DNA of 64,000 nucleotides. It comes from JB111 sp052093225. Lineage in GTDB: Bacteria > Actinomycetota > Actinomycetes > Actinomycetales > Actinomycetaceae. Shown here in pieces: positions 37,636 through 45,579 of this stretch. The notes beneath the pieces were generated by a model, which was not told the DNA's origin, did not search any database, and saw nothing but the letters and a program-made list of their open reading frames with translations. Every line of letters begins with the position of its first letter. The stretch's first letter is position 1. The position numbers and the translations under genes were made by a program. The stretch covers positions 32,468-96,467 of the forward strand of contig JBQDDG010000005.1 of NCBI GenBank assembly GCA_052093225.1, read 5' to 3'.

Positions 37636-38481
37636 ATGCTGCGTATCGCCGTGCCCAACAAGGGCGCCCTGTCCGAGCCCGCCACCGACCTGCTGGTCGC
37701 CGCCGGCTACCGCCGCCGTCGGGACAGCCGTCAGCTGGTGGTCGCCGACCCGGAGAACGACGTCGAGCTGTTCTTCCTGCGTCCGCGGGACGTGGCGGTC
37801 TACGTCGGCGCCGGCACCGTGGACTGCGGGGTCACCGGCCGTGACCTGCTCGTCGACTCCGGTGCGGACGCCGTCGAGCACCGCGCCCTCGGCTTCGCCC
37901 GCTCGACCTTCCGGTTCGCCGCGCCCGAGGACGGCCCGCGCCGGGTCGAGGACCTCGCCGGCACGCGCGTGGCGACGTCCTACGACACGGTCGTGCGGGG
38001 CTATCTCGCCGAGCGGGGCATCGACGCGAGCACCGTGCACCTCGACGGCGCCGTCGAGTCCGCGGTCCGGCTCGGCATCGCCGACGTCGTCGCGGACGTC
38101 GTCGAGACCGGCTCCACCCTGGCCGCCGCCGGCCTGTCGACCTTCGGGGAGCCCGTCCTCGAGTCCGAGGCCGTCCTCATCCGGCGGGCGACCGCCGAGG
38201 AGCCCGCGGGCCTGGACATCCTCGACAGGCGCATCCAGGGCGTCCTGGTAGCCCGTCAGTTCGTCCTCATCGACTACGACGTCCGCCGCGAGGACCTCGA
38301 GCAGACCGTGGCCGTGGCCCCCGGCAGCGAGTCGCCCACGATCTCGCCGCTGCGCGACGACGACTGGGTGGCCGTCCGCGTGATGGTCGAACGGCAGGCG
38401 ATGAACCGGGTGATGGACCAGCTCTACGCGGCCGGCGCCCGCGCGATCCTCGTGACCTCGATCGTCGCCAGCCGCCTGTGA
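37636..38481 (+). CDS. hisG: ATP phosphoribosyltransferase (long form)
   Basis: 281 residues; first and feedback-regulated step of histidine synthesis. The long form has a C-terminal regulatory domain (about 210-281), so no HisZ is needed. MLRIAVPNKGALSEPA, DVAVYVGAGTVDCGVTGRDLL and the PRPP-binding DVVADVVETGSTLAAAGL are diagnostic. AGGAG lies 6 nt before the ATG. The stop overlaps the next gene by GTGA. Confidence 0.96.
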   Translation: MLRIAVPNKGALSEPATDLLVAAGYRRRRDSRQLVVADPENDVELFFLRPRDVAVYVGAGTVDCGVTGRDLLVDSGADAVEHRALGFARSTFRFAAPEDGPRRVEDLAGTRVATSYDTVVRGYLAERGIDASTVHLDGAVESAVRLGIADVVADVVETGSTLAAAGLSTFGEPVLESEAVLIRRATAEEPAGLDILDRRIQGVLVARQFVLIDYDVRREDLEQTVAVAPGSESPTISPLRDDDWVAVRVMVERQAMNRVMDQLYAAGARAILVTSIVASRL

Positions 38482-38963
38482 CCGGGGAACAGGAGCGCGT
38501 CCGCGCGCGGCTGCACGCCCCCATCCGCCCCCGGCTCGTCCCCGTCGTCGCGCGCACCCTGCAGGTGGCGATCGTCCTCGGGGCGGCGGCGATCATCGTC
38601 TTCACCGGCCGCATCCCGGGCGTGGACCACTGGGACCTCACCGACCAGCTCCTCACGGCCCTGCTGGCCGTGCTCATCGTCCTCGTCCTCGAACGTCAGG
38701 CGCGGATCGCCGCGCTCCCGGACGAGGAGGGGCTCACGGTGCGCAACTTCGTCGCCACGAGGCGGGTGACCTGGCCCGAGGTGATCGGCGTCGAGTACGG
38801 GGAGCACCGTCCGTGGGCGAACCTCGACCTGTCCGACGGGACCACGCTCGCCGTGATGGCCGTCCAGCGCTCCGACGGCGCGAGAGCGGCAGAGGGGGCG
38901 TCCCGCCTGTCCACGCTCGTCGAGCTGCACGCCCGCGAGTCCGGCGGCGACGAGCGCCGCTGA
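38478..38963 (+). CDS. Membrane-anchored PH-domain protein
   Basis: 161 residues with two hydrophobic helices (about 25-43 and 58-72). They are followed by a small beta-rich domain (LTVRNFVATRRVTWPEVIGVEYGEHRPWANLDLSDGTTLAVMAVQ) typical of bacterial PH domains often found after hisG in actinobacteria. The GTG overlaps the hisG stop. Function is unknown; probably membrane-associated. Confidence 0.78.
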   Translation: MTGEQERVRARLHAPIRPRLVPVVARTLQVAIVLGAAAIIVFTGRIPGVDHWDLTDQLLTALLAVLIVLVLERQARIAALPDEEGLTVRNFVATRRVTWPEVIGVEYGEHRPWANLDLSDGTTLAVMAVQRSDGARAAEGASRLSTLVELHARESGGDERR

Positions 38964-38983
38964 CCCGGCACCCACCCCTCCCG

Positions 38984-39162
38984 TCGTCGAGACTGCGGTT
39001 GGGGCTCGTCGAGACTGCGGTTCGTCGTCGAGACTGCGGTTGGNNNNNNNNNNNNNNNNNNNNNNNNNNNNNNNNNNNNNNNNNNNNNNNNNNNNNNNNN
39101 NNNNNNNNNNNNNNNNNNNNNNNNNNNNNNNNNNNNNNNNNNNTCGTCGAGACTGCGGTTGG
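38984..39162. repeat. Interspersed 17-bp direct repeats flanking a scaffold gap
   Basis: TCGTCGAGACTGCGGTT occurs at 38984, 39006 and 39025, then again at 39144 after 100 N. Spacing is 22 and 19 bp, so the units are not strictly tandem. Copies on both sides show that the assembly broke within the array and its true length is unknown. No gene lies between 38964 and 39184. Confidence 0.88.
39044..39143. other. Scaffold gap (100 N)
   Basis: Exactly 100 N, a conventional placeholder for a gap of unknown size. Confidence 0.98.
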
Positions 39163-39184
39163 TAGCGGTGCCCGGCCGCCGTCA

Positions 39185-40294
39185 TCAGATCAACGTGGCC
39201 GCGTGCAGCCCCGCCGCGGCGGCCGCGAGGAACGGGACCGGGTCGGCGCCGAGGTCCCTGCCCATAGTGGACAGCCGGATGCCCGCCTCCTCCTCGATCC
39301 CGCGCAGGGCGGCCGGCAGGCCTGCGCCGTGCCCGCCGCGCACGTCGACGTCGATGCGCCGGTGGCGGCCCGCGAGAGCGTCCCCGAGCCGTTCCTCGAC
39401 CAGTCGCCCGTGGTCCTCGCCCGGCCAGGGCAGCCCGACCGGCACGACGACGTCGCTCGGCGCGAGCGCCACCCGCCCGAGCGCGGTGACCGAGTGGTGC
39501 GAGATGCCCTGGTGCCGCTCCCGGGCGTCGGTGCCGGACATGCGCAGGACGGCGACCCCGCGTCCGTCCAGCGTCCCCGCCGCGTTCAGCGCCTCGCCCG
39601 CCGCCACACCTGAGAACCCCCAACGCGTGCCCGTGCCGAGGTTGCCCGGCCCCTGGGCGAGCACGACGACGTCGGCGCCGAGGACGAGCCGGGCGCCGAG
39701 CAGCCCGGTGTGCGTCGTCACGGCCTCGAGGTCGCCGCCGAAGGCCTGCCCGGTCGTGACGGTGCCGGCGAGCAGGCCCGCCCCGCTCAGTGCCGCAGCC
39801 GTGCGCGAGAACCATGCGGGCAGCGCACCGCCGTCGGTCATCAGATGGACGATCCGCGCGTCCGGGCGCCCGAGCCGGATCCCGGCGACGACGGCCGGCA
39901 GCGCCGAGTGCAGGTCCGCGACGACGACGGGCATGCCACCGAGGTCGTCGGCCTGCTCGAGCACGGAGTGGTGTGCCGACTCCTGCTCGTCGACCCCGAG
40001 CACCATCACCTGCCCCGGCGTGTACCGGGCCTTGACGAGGTGTCCCGGCGCGGGCGGGGGATCGGGCGGCAGCCGGTCGGGGAGTGCGACGACCAGCGCG
40101 TAGCCGCCGGTGCCCAGGCCCTTCTCCAGCGCCGTGACGTTGAGCAGCACCCGGTCGCCCGGCCCCGGCTCGCCGACCATCTCGGGGTAGGCGAGCGCAC
40201 GTACCTGCGCGCCGTCGACCTCCACCTCGAGCTCGACCGCGCCGGACCAGCTCCGTCCGCGGGAGAGCACCTCACCGGCGCGCCACAGGATCAC
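39185..40294 (-). CDS. DUF3866 family protein
   Basis: 369 residues matching the DUF3866 layout known beside pafBC in actinobacteria: MILWRAGEVLSRG, a small beta-barrel-like N-terminus with GDRVLLNVTALEKGLGTGGYALVV, GHLVKARYTPGQVMVLGVDEQES, MPVVVADLHSALPAV, MTDGGALPAWFSR, VLAQGPGNLGTGTRWGFSG and HHSVTALGRV. Function is unknown. The GTG at 40294 lies 6 nt after a TAGCGT -10 box. It diverges from pafBC across 34 bp formed by one palindrome. Confidence 0.85.
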   Translation of the reverse strand: MILWRAGEVLSRGRSWSGAVELEVEVDGAQVRALAYPEMVGEPGPGDRVLLNVTALEKGLGTGGYALVVALPDRLPPDPPPAPGHLVKARYTPGQVMVLGVDEQESAHHSVLEQADDLGGMPVVVADLHSALPAVVAGIRLGRPDARIVHLMTDGGALPAWFSRTAAALSGAGLLAGTVTTGQAFGGDLEAVTTHTGLLGARLVLGADVVVLAQGPGNLGTGTRWGFSGVAAGEALNAAGTLDGRGVAVLRMSGTDARERHQGISHHSVTALGRVALAPSDVVVPVGLPWPGEDHGRLVEERLGDALAGRHRRIDVDVRGGHGAGLPAALRGIEEEAGIRLSTMGRDLGADPVPFLAAAAAGLHAATLI

Positions 40295-40299
40295 GCCGT

Positions 40300-40323
40300 C
40301 ACGCTACCTGCCCAGGTAGCGTG
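40300..40323. promoter_or_regulatory. Palindromic bidirectional promoter between DUF3866 and pafBC
   Basis: An 11-bp arm CACGCTACCTG and its exact complement are separated by CC. Each arm carries a TAGCGT -10 box facing outward (40317-40322 plus; 40301-40306 minus). Each is followed by exactly 6 nt and a GTG start codon. Any -35 contacts for one promoter would overlap the other gene's start, so the two are probably mutually exclusive or co-regulated by one factor. Confidence 0.8.
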
Positions 40324-40328
40324 ACCAT

Positions 40329-42323
40329 GTGAGCGATGCGACCGTCCGGGTACCCAAGGAGGAGCGGCTGCTCAACCTCCTCGCCGCACTGCGCGCGAGC
40401 GAGCGCGGCATGGCCAAGTCGGACGTGCGGCGGCTCGTCGCGGGGTACGGCGGCCAGAACGACGAGGCCTTCGAGCGGATGTTCGAACGGGACAAGGACT
40501 CCCTGCGCGCACTCAACGTGCCGCTGCTGACGACCGTGTCGCCCGTCCACCAGACCGACATCGTCTACAGGGTGGCCGGCGACCCCGACGGCGTCGCCGA
40601 ACTGTCCCTGTCCGCCGAGGAGTCCGCCGTCCTCGCCGCCGCCGCCGGCGTGTGGCGCGACGCCTCGCTCGCCTCGCCCGCGCGCCGCGGGCTCACCAAG
40701 CTCCGGGGTCTCGCGGCGGACGGCGCCGGCCCGTCGGGGGAGTCACTGCTCGGCACGGGTGTGGGTCTGGCCGAGACGGGCCCGGCGTTCAGCGTCATCC
40801 TCGGCGCGCTCGAGGAGGGTCAGGCGGTGCGGTTCAGCTACCGCGCCGCCTCCACCGGCGAGCTGAGCACCCGGGTCGTCGACCCGTGGCGCCTCGCAGC
40901 CCGCGGCCGGTCCTGGTACCTGGTGGGTCACGACCACGAGCGCGACGACGTGCGCGTCTTCCACCTCGGCCGGATCCGGGGCCGGGCGAGGGCCGTCGAG
41001 GCCGGGCACCGCGTGCCCGCCCCGGACGACCTCGACGTCGGCGCGGTCCTCAGCAGCTCGAGCGGACGACGGGTCGACGCCGCCCTCGCCCTCGCCCCCG
41101 GGCGCGGGGGAGCGCTGCGCACGCACGGCCGCGTGGTCGAGCCCGCTGCCGGGGTGCCCGACGGCTGGGACACGCTCGCGCTGACCACGACCGACCTCGA
41201 GGGGCTCGCCGGGGACGTCAGCGCGGTCGGGGACGCCGCACTTGCGCTCGACCCGGACGACCTCGTCGACGCCGTGCGCCGCCGCCTCACCCACCTCGTC
41301 GGCCTGCCGGTGGCCGACGCCGGGGCGCCGCCCGCAGGCGCGAAGCGGCCCGCACCGCGCACCGCCTCCCCGCGACGGGAGGTGGCCGAGGACCGGTTGG
41401 CCCGGCTCCTCGCGCTCGTCCTGCGGCTCGACGAGCACGGTGACGCGACGGTGGACGACCTTGCCGCCCACTTCGGCGTCACCCCGGAGCAGATCGTCGC
41501 CGACGTCAACCTGCTCTGGGTGACCGGGCTGCCGGGCTACCAGCACGACGACCTCATCGACTTCTCCGTCCCCGCGTTCGAGAGCGGGGTGGTCTCGCTC
41601 GCCAACGACCAGGGCCTCGCGCGGCCGCTCCGGCTCGCGACGGACGAGGCGGTGCTGCTGCTCGTCGCCCTCGGCCCGCTGCGGTCGGTCGCGGAGGGCG
41701 CGCAGCTGTCCACCCGGCTCGTCGACAGCCTGGCCGCCAAGCTCGAGGCCGCGGCCGGCAGTGCGACCAACGTGGCGCGCGCCGTCGACGTGGCGGCCCC
41801 CGGCGCCGACCCGGAGACGCTGACCCGGGCGCGCGAGGCGCTGCGGACCGGGTCGCGCCTGCACCTGACCTACGTCTCGGGGGCGGACGTGCTCACCGAG
41901 CGCGACGTCGACCCGCGTTCCCTCGTGCTCGACGCCGGCGACTGGCTGCTGTCGGCCTGGTGCCTGAGGGCGGGCGCGCCCCGGACGTTCCGCATCGACC
42001 GCGTCCTGTCCGCCGAGGTCCTCGACGTGCCCGCGGCCGAGCACCCGTGGCCCGAGCGCACCGACCAGGTCGGCGACGTCGGCGAGGTGGTCGTCGTCGA
42101 CGTCGTCTCGATGGCTCGACCGTTCGCCGAGCGCGTCCCGTCGATCGCGACCGAGGACCTCGACGACGGCGGGGTGCGCGTCTGGCTCCGCGTGGCCGAC
42201 GAGGGCTGGTTCGTGGCCGAGATGCTCGATCTCGGCGACGACGTCGTCGCGCTCGGTCCGCCGGCGTGGACCGAGCGCGTGCGGCACGCCGCGGCCGCTG
42301 CGCTCGCGCGCTACTCCGGCTGA
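40329..42323 (+). CDS. pafBC: PafB-PafC fusion, WYL-domain transcriptional activator of the DNA damage response
   Basis: 664 residues containing two consecutive winged-helix plus WYL units. The PafB half (about 1-325) has HTH ERLLNLLAALRASERGMAKSDVRRLV and WYL VRFSYRAASTGELSTRVVDPWRLAARGRSWYLVGHDHERDDVRVFHLGRI. The PafC half (about 350-664) has HTH RLARLLALVLRLDEHGDATVDDLAAHFGV and WYL LHLTYVSGADVLTERDVDPRSLVLDAGDWLLSAWCLRAGAPRTFRIDRVL. PafBC is the LexA-independent activator of mycobacterial DNA repair genes. A single chain occurs in some Micrococcales, such as Arthrobacter. The proteasome genes are not in this window. The GTG at 40329 appears leaderless. Confidence 0.92.
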   Translation: MSDATVRVPKEERLLNLLAALRASERGMAKSDVRRLVAGYGGQNDEAFERMFERDKDSLRALNVPLLTTVSPVHQTDIVYRVAGDPDGVAELSLSAEESAVLAAAAGVWRDASLASPARRGLTKLRGLAADGAGPSGESLLGTGVGLAETGPAFSVILGALEEGQAVRFSYRAASTGELSTRVVDPWRLAARGRSWYLVGHDHERDDVRVFHLGRIRGRARAVEAGHRVPAPDDLDVGAVLSSSSGRRVDAALALAPGRGGALRTHGRVVEPAAGVPDGWDTLALTTTDLEGLAGDVSAVGDAALALDPDDLVDAVRRRLTHLVGLPVADAGAPPAGAKRPAPRTASPRREVAEDRLARLLALVLRLDEHGDATVDDLAAHFGVTPEQIVADVNLLWVTGLPGYQHDDLIDFSVPAFESGVVSLANDQGLARPLRLATDEAVLLLVALGPLRSVAEGAQLSTRLVDSLAAKLEAAAGSATNVARAVDVAAPGADPETLTRAREALRTGSRLHLTYVSGADVLTERDVDPRSLVLDAGDWLLSAWCLRAGAPRTFRIDRVLSAEVLDVPAAEHPWPERTDQVGDVGEVVVVDVVSMARPFAERVPSIATEDLDDGGVRVWLRVADEGWFVAEMLDLGDDVVALGPPAWTERVRHAAAAALARYSG

Positions 42324-43273
42324 ACCGCGAGCAGCGCCGCCGGGTCGTCGGTGACGAGGACGCTCGCGCCGAGGCCGGCCGCGCGCTCCGCGTCCGTGCG
42401 CTGGTTGACGGTCCAGGCCCAGACCTCGAGCCCCGCCGCCCGGGCGCGTCCCGCGAGCGGCTCGTCGAGCCACCGGTGCTCGGCGACGACGGCGACCGCT
42501 CCGAGGGCGAGGGCGCCCGCCACCGGGTCAGGGTCTGCCCAGGAGTGGCCTGGCCCGCCGAGGAACGCCGAGCCCGGAGCGGTGGTCGCCGCGTCCGCGA
42601 GCACCGCGCGCGGCACGTCGGGAAGGAGCCGGGCCGCCTCGGCAAGCACCGAGCGGTCGAAGGACTCCAGGACGCAGCGCGCACCGAGGGGGTGTTCGGC
42701 GAGCACCCGGCCCACCGCGGCCACCTGCTCGGCCGGCGACGCGCAGGGCGCCGACCCGTCCGGCGCGGACTTGATCTCCACGAGCGCCCACGGAGAGGTC
42801 CCGGCCGAGAAACCGGCGGCGTGGACGGCGTCGAGAGCTTCGATCAGGGTGGGGAGCCCGATACCTGGCCCCCCGGGCTCGCCGGCGGTGAGCTCGTCGG
42901 CGGCGAGCTCCCGCACGGCGCGTCCGTCACCGAGACGGAGGTCGTGCCGCACCACCGGGACCGAGTCCGAGGACAGGTGCGTGTCGAGCTCGACCCCGGC
43001 GGCCCCGCGCTCGACCGCCCGGCGGAACGCGGCGGGGGTGTTCTCCGGCAGCTCGGCCGACGCACCGCGGTGACCGAGCACCTGCGGGAAGCGACGCCGA
43101 GGCCGGGTGCCCGGCGCCGCGTCTCCAGGAGCAGGTACTGCGTGTGCGGGCGATGGCCCGGCATGTCCGGGAGACCGCGTGCCGCGTCCTGGAGGCGGCG
43201 TGGCGTGCGACGCACCTGCCCCCGCAGGGTCGTGCTCGCCGGGCTCGAAGCCCCTGGCGTCTATCCTGGGCAT
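42311..43273 (-). CDS. Glycerophosphodiester phosphodiesterase
   Basis: 320 residues. GDPD motifs are VLGHRGASAELPENTPAAFRRAVERGAAGVELDTHLSSDSVPVVRHD (catalytic His pair, metal Glu and Asp), WALVEIKS, VLESFDRSVL and WTVNQRTD. It hydrolyses glycerophosphodiesters to glycerol-3-phosphate and an alcohol. The ATG at 43273 has GGAGG 7 nt upstream. The first 60 residues are Pro/Ala/Gly-rich, with no clear signal peptide, so it is probably cytosolic. It overlaps pafBC tail-to-tail by 13 bp, and its 5' region overlaps the tatA promoter. Confidence 0.85.
   Translation of the reverse strand: MPRIDARGFEPGEHDPAGAGASHATPPPGRGTRSPGHAGPSPAHAVPAPGDAAPGTRPRRRFPQVLGHRGASAELPENTPAAFRRAVERGAAGVELDTHLSSDSVPVVRHDLRLGDGRAVRELAADELTAGEPGGPGIGLPTLIEALDAVHAAGFSAGTSPWALVEIKSAPDGSAPCASPAEQVAAVGRVLAEHPLGARCVLESFDRSVLAEAARLLPDVPRAVLADAATTAPGSAFLGGPGHSWADPDPVAGALALGAVAVVAEHRWLDEPLAGRARAAGLEVWAWTVNQRTDAERAAGLGASVLVTDDPAALLAVQPE
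43262..43267 (+). promoter_or_regulatory. Candidate -10 box for tatA-tatC
   Basis: TATCCT would place transcription start near 43274, giving a leader of about 28 nt with AAGG before the tatA ATG (43302). The box lies inside the first codons of the divergent gdpd gene. Confidence 0.4.
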
Positions 43274-43301
43274 GTTCCATCCTCCGACGAAGGTGACCGC
43301 C

Positions 43302-43634
43302 ATGTTCCGCAACGGCTTGCAACCGATGCACATCATCGTGCTCGTCGTGGTGATCCTGCTCGTCTTCGGGGCCTCGCGCCTGCCCGACATCGCCTCGTCG
43401 ATCGGGAAGTCGCTCAAGGTCTTCAAGAAGGAGGTCCGGGAGCTGCGCGACGACGACCCGGGCTCCGGCGCCGCCGGCGGGGGCCAGAGCACCACCGGAG
43501 GGGACCGAGGCGCGACGAGCGGCCACGCGGACGGGAGCGGCACCCACGGTGCGTCGAACGGCGACACGCCCGGTGAGCGCCCGTCCGGGGACGCCTCCAC
43601 GCGCCAGGGCCCGCCGTCCCAGACCTCCGGCTGA
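43302..43634 (+). CDS. tatA: Sec-independent translocase protein TatA
   Basis: 110 residues. An N-terminal TM helix (about 9-23: MHIIVLVVVILLVFGASRLP) is followed by the amphipathic helix IASSIGKSLKVFKKEVREL and a disordered Gly/Ser/Asp-rich tail (about 50-110). An upstream in-frame ATG at 43272 would add ten residues and lacks a ribosome-binding site. It forms the Tat pore with TatC, which begins 2 nt after its stop. Confidence 0.92.
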   Translation: MFRNGLQPMHIIVLVVVILLVFGASRLPDIASSIGKSLKVFKKEVRELRDDDPGSGAAGGGQSTTGGDRGATSGHADGSGTHGASNGDTPGERPSGDASTRQGPPSQTSG

Positions 43635-43636
43635 GG

Positions 43637-44446
43637 GTGGCGCGCCTCAGGCGCGACCCCGAGGGACGGATGCCGCTGCGCGCGCACCTCGGTGAGCTGC
43701 GTCGCCGTCTTCTTCTCGCCCTGGCCGGCATCGCGCTCGGCGCGGTCGGCGGCTGGTTCCTGTACGACCCGATCCTCTCCTCGCTCACCAGCCCGCTCAC
43801 CGTCGCGCGCGAGCACGGTGCGCTCGCGGGGCTCAACTTCACCACCCTCGGCTCGGCCTTCGACCTGCGGGTGCAGGTCGCCGTCGTCGTCGGTCTCTTC
43901 CTCACCGCCCCGTGGTGGATCGGCCAGCTGTGGCTCTTCCTCGCACCGGCCCTGCACCGCGGCGAGAAGATCACCGCGGCCGCCTTCACGCTGACCGGCG
44001 CCCTGCTCTTCCTCGCGGGCGGGACGTTCGCCTGGTTCCTCGTGCCGCACGTCGTCGAGATCCTCACCTCGTTCGTGCCCGAGGGCGGGACGAGCCTCGT
44101 GGACGCCCGCTCCTACCTCGTGTTCGTGCTGCGGGTGCTGGTGGTGTTCGGCATCGCCTTCCTCGTCCCCGTGGTGATGGTGGGCCTCAGCGCCACGGGG
44201 ATCGTTCGGGCACGCACGTTCCTGCGCGCGTGGCGGTGGTCGATCATCGGCGCGTTCGTGTTCGCCGCCTTCGCCAACCCGCTGCCGGACGCGTGGTCGA
44301 TGATCGCGATGGCGCTGCCGATCCTGCTGCTCTACTTCGGGGCGATCGGGGTGTGTGCGATCCTCGAGCGCGTCCGCGCGCGCCGCGCGGCCCGCGCCAC
44401 CACGCCCGACGACCAGACAACCCGCCCCCCGGAGGCTGCTGCATGA
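43637..44446 (+). CDS. tatC: Sec-independent translocase protein TatC
   Basis: 269 residues with six TM helices and the family motifs MPLRAHLGELRRRLLLAL, TAPWWIGQLWLFLAPALHRGEK, FLAGGTFAWFLVPHVVEIL and FANPLPDAWSMIAMALPILLLY. It recognises twin-arginine signal peptides at the inner membrane. GTG start. It overlaps the next gene by ATGA. Confidence 0.95.
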   Translation: MARLRRDPEGRMPLRAHLGELRRRLLLALAGIALGAVGGWFLYDPILSSLTSPLTVAREHGALAGLNFTTLGSAFDLRVQVAVVVGLFLTAPWWIGQLWLFLAPALHRGEKITAAAFTLTGALLFLAGGTFAWFLVPHVVEILTSFVPEGGTSLVDARSYLVFVLRVLVVFGIAFLVPVVMVGLSATGIVRARTFLRAWRWSIIGAFVFAAFANPLPDAWSMIAMALPILLLYFGAIGVCAILERVRARRAARATTPDDQTTRPPEAAA

Positions 44447-45570
44447 GAGCGCGCGTCGGACTGGTCATCAACCCCTCGGCGGGAGCCGGCAACGGTGCCC
44501 GGGTCGCCCAGGAGGTCCGGGCCGTCCTGTCCGACCTCGCCGCCACGGTCGACCTGACCTCGACGGACGCCCTGCGCGCGCTCGCCCGAGCCCACGCCGC
44601 GGCGCGCGACGGGTCGATCGACGCCCTCGTCGTCGTCGGCGGTGACGGCATGGCGCACCTGGGGCTGAATGCCGTCGCCGGCACCGACGTCCCGCTGGGC
44701 CTCGTCTCCGTGGGATCGGGCAACGACGTCGCCCGCGCCCTCGGCCTCCCGACGGGTCGGCACGTCGACTCGCTCCGGCTCATCCACGCCGCCCTGGACG
44801 ACGACGAGCCGTCGGCGACGGCGCGCAGCCTCGACGCGATCCGCGTGAGCAGGTTGGGGCGTCCGGCCGGGCGGCACGTCGCGGGACCACGCCTCGGGCT
44901 CGTGCCCGGCGGCGAGGACGTGCGGTGGTGCGCGTCCTCGCTCATCGTGGGGCTCGCCGCCCAGATCAACCTCACCGCCAACGGGATGTCCTGGCCCCGC
45001 GGCGGGGGGAAGTACCTGCGCGCGACGCTGAAGGAGACGGCCCGGTTCACCCCGTACGGCGCCTCGGTCACCATCGACGACGAGACCTGCACCGGCCCGA
45101 CGACACTCGTCTCCGTGACGAACACGGCCCTGTTCGGCGGCGGACTGCCCATCGCCCCGGACGCCGACCCCGCCGACGGTCTCCTCGACACCGTCCTCAT
45201 CGACGCCGTGAGCAGGCCGACCATCGCCACGCTCTTCCCGCGCTTCACCACGGGTGGGCATCTCTCCCTGGACCAGGTGCACCTCACCCCCTCCCGCCGC
45301 GTGACCATCGAGGACGCCCCCGAGCACGGGCGCGAGATGCCGATCGCCATGGCCGACGGCGAGGAGGTCGGGGCGCTGCCGCTCCTCGCGGAGGTCGTCC
45401 CCGGTGCCTGGCGCGTCTTCGCGCCGGTCGAGGCGGGGGAGGACGGCGCCCCGGACGACGGCGCTCGGGTGGACGACGCGACCGACCCCCGTGCGCCGGA
45501 TCTCGATGGGACCGACCCCGACGCGACGGGCCGCGGCCGGCGTCCGTGGCGGCGGCGCCGACGCGCTTAG
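44443..45570 (+). CDS. Diacylglycerol kinase / YegS-type lipid kinase family protein
   Basis: 375 residues. The N-terminal GLVINPSAGAGN nucleotide motif, VVVGGDGMAHLGLNAVAG (usual GGDGT here GGDGM), LGLVSVGSGNDVARALGLP and a C-terminal GGGLPIAPDADPADGLLDTVLID match the DAGKc fold. It likely phosphorylates diacylglycerol or a related lipid at the membrane. The last 60 residues are acidic then Arg-rich, without homology. Coupled to tatC by ATGA; helY follows after 9 nt. Confidence 0.88.
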   Translation: MRARVGLVINPSAGAGNGARVAQEVRAVLSDLAATVDLTSTDALRALARAHAAARDGSIDALVVVGGDGMAHLGLNAVAGTDVPLGLVSVGSGNDVARALGLPTGRHVDSLRLIHAALDDDEPSATARSLDAIRVSRLGRPAGRHVAGPRLGLVPGGEDVRWCASSLIVGLAAQINLTANGMSWPRGGGKYLRATLKETARFTPYGASVTIDDETCTGPTTLVSVTNTALFGGGLPIAPDADPADGLLDTVLIDAVSRPTIATLFPRFTTGGHLSLDQVHLTPSRRVTIEDAPEHGREMPIAMADGEEVGALPLLAEVVPGAWRVFAPVEAGEDGAPDDGARVDDATDPRAPDLDGTDPDATGRGRRPWRRRRRA

Positions 45571-45573
45571 CCT
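45568..45573 (+). promoter_or_regulatory. -10 box of a likely leaderless helY promoter
   Basis: TAGCCT overlaps the stop of the lipid-kinase gene and is followed by 6 nt and the helY ATG. GGGGG in the gap might act as a ribosome-binding site, but the spacing is too short for that. Confidence 0.45.
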
Positions 45574-45579
45574 GGGGGT

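Noticed and set aside
38984..39162. CRISPR array
   Set aside because: Repeats are only 17 bp with 2-5 bp between them and no unique spacers; no cas genes are nearby.
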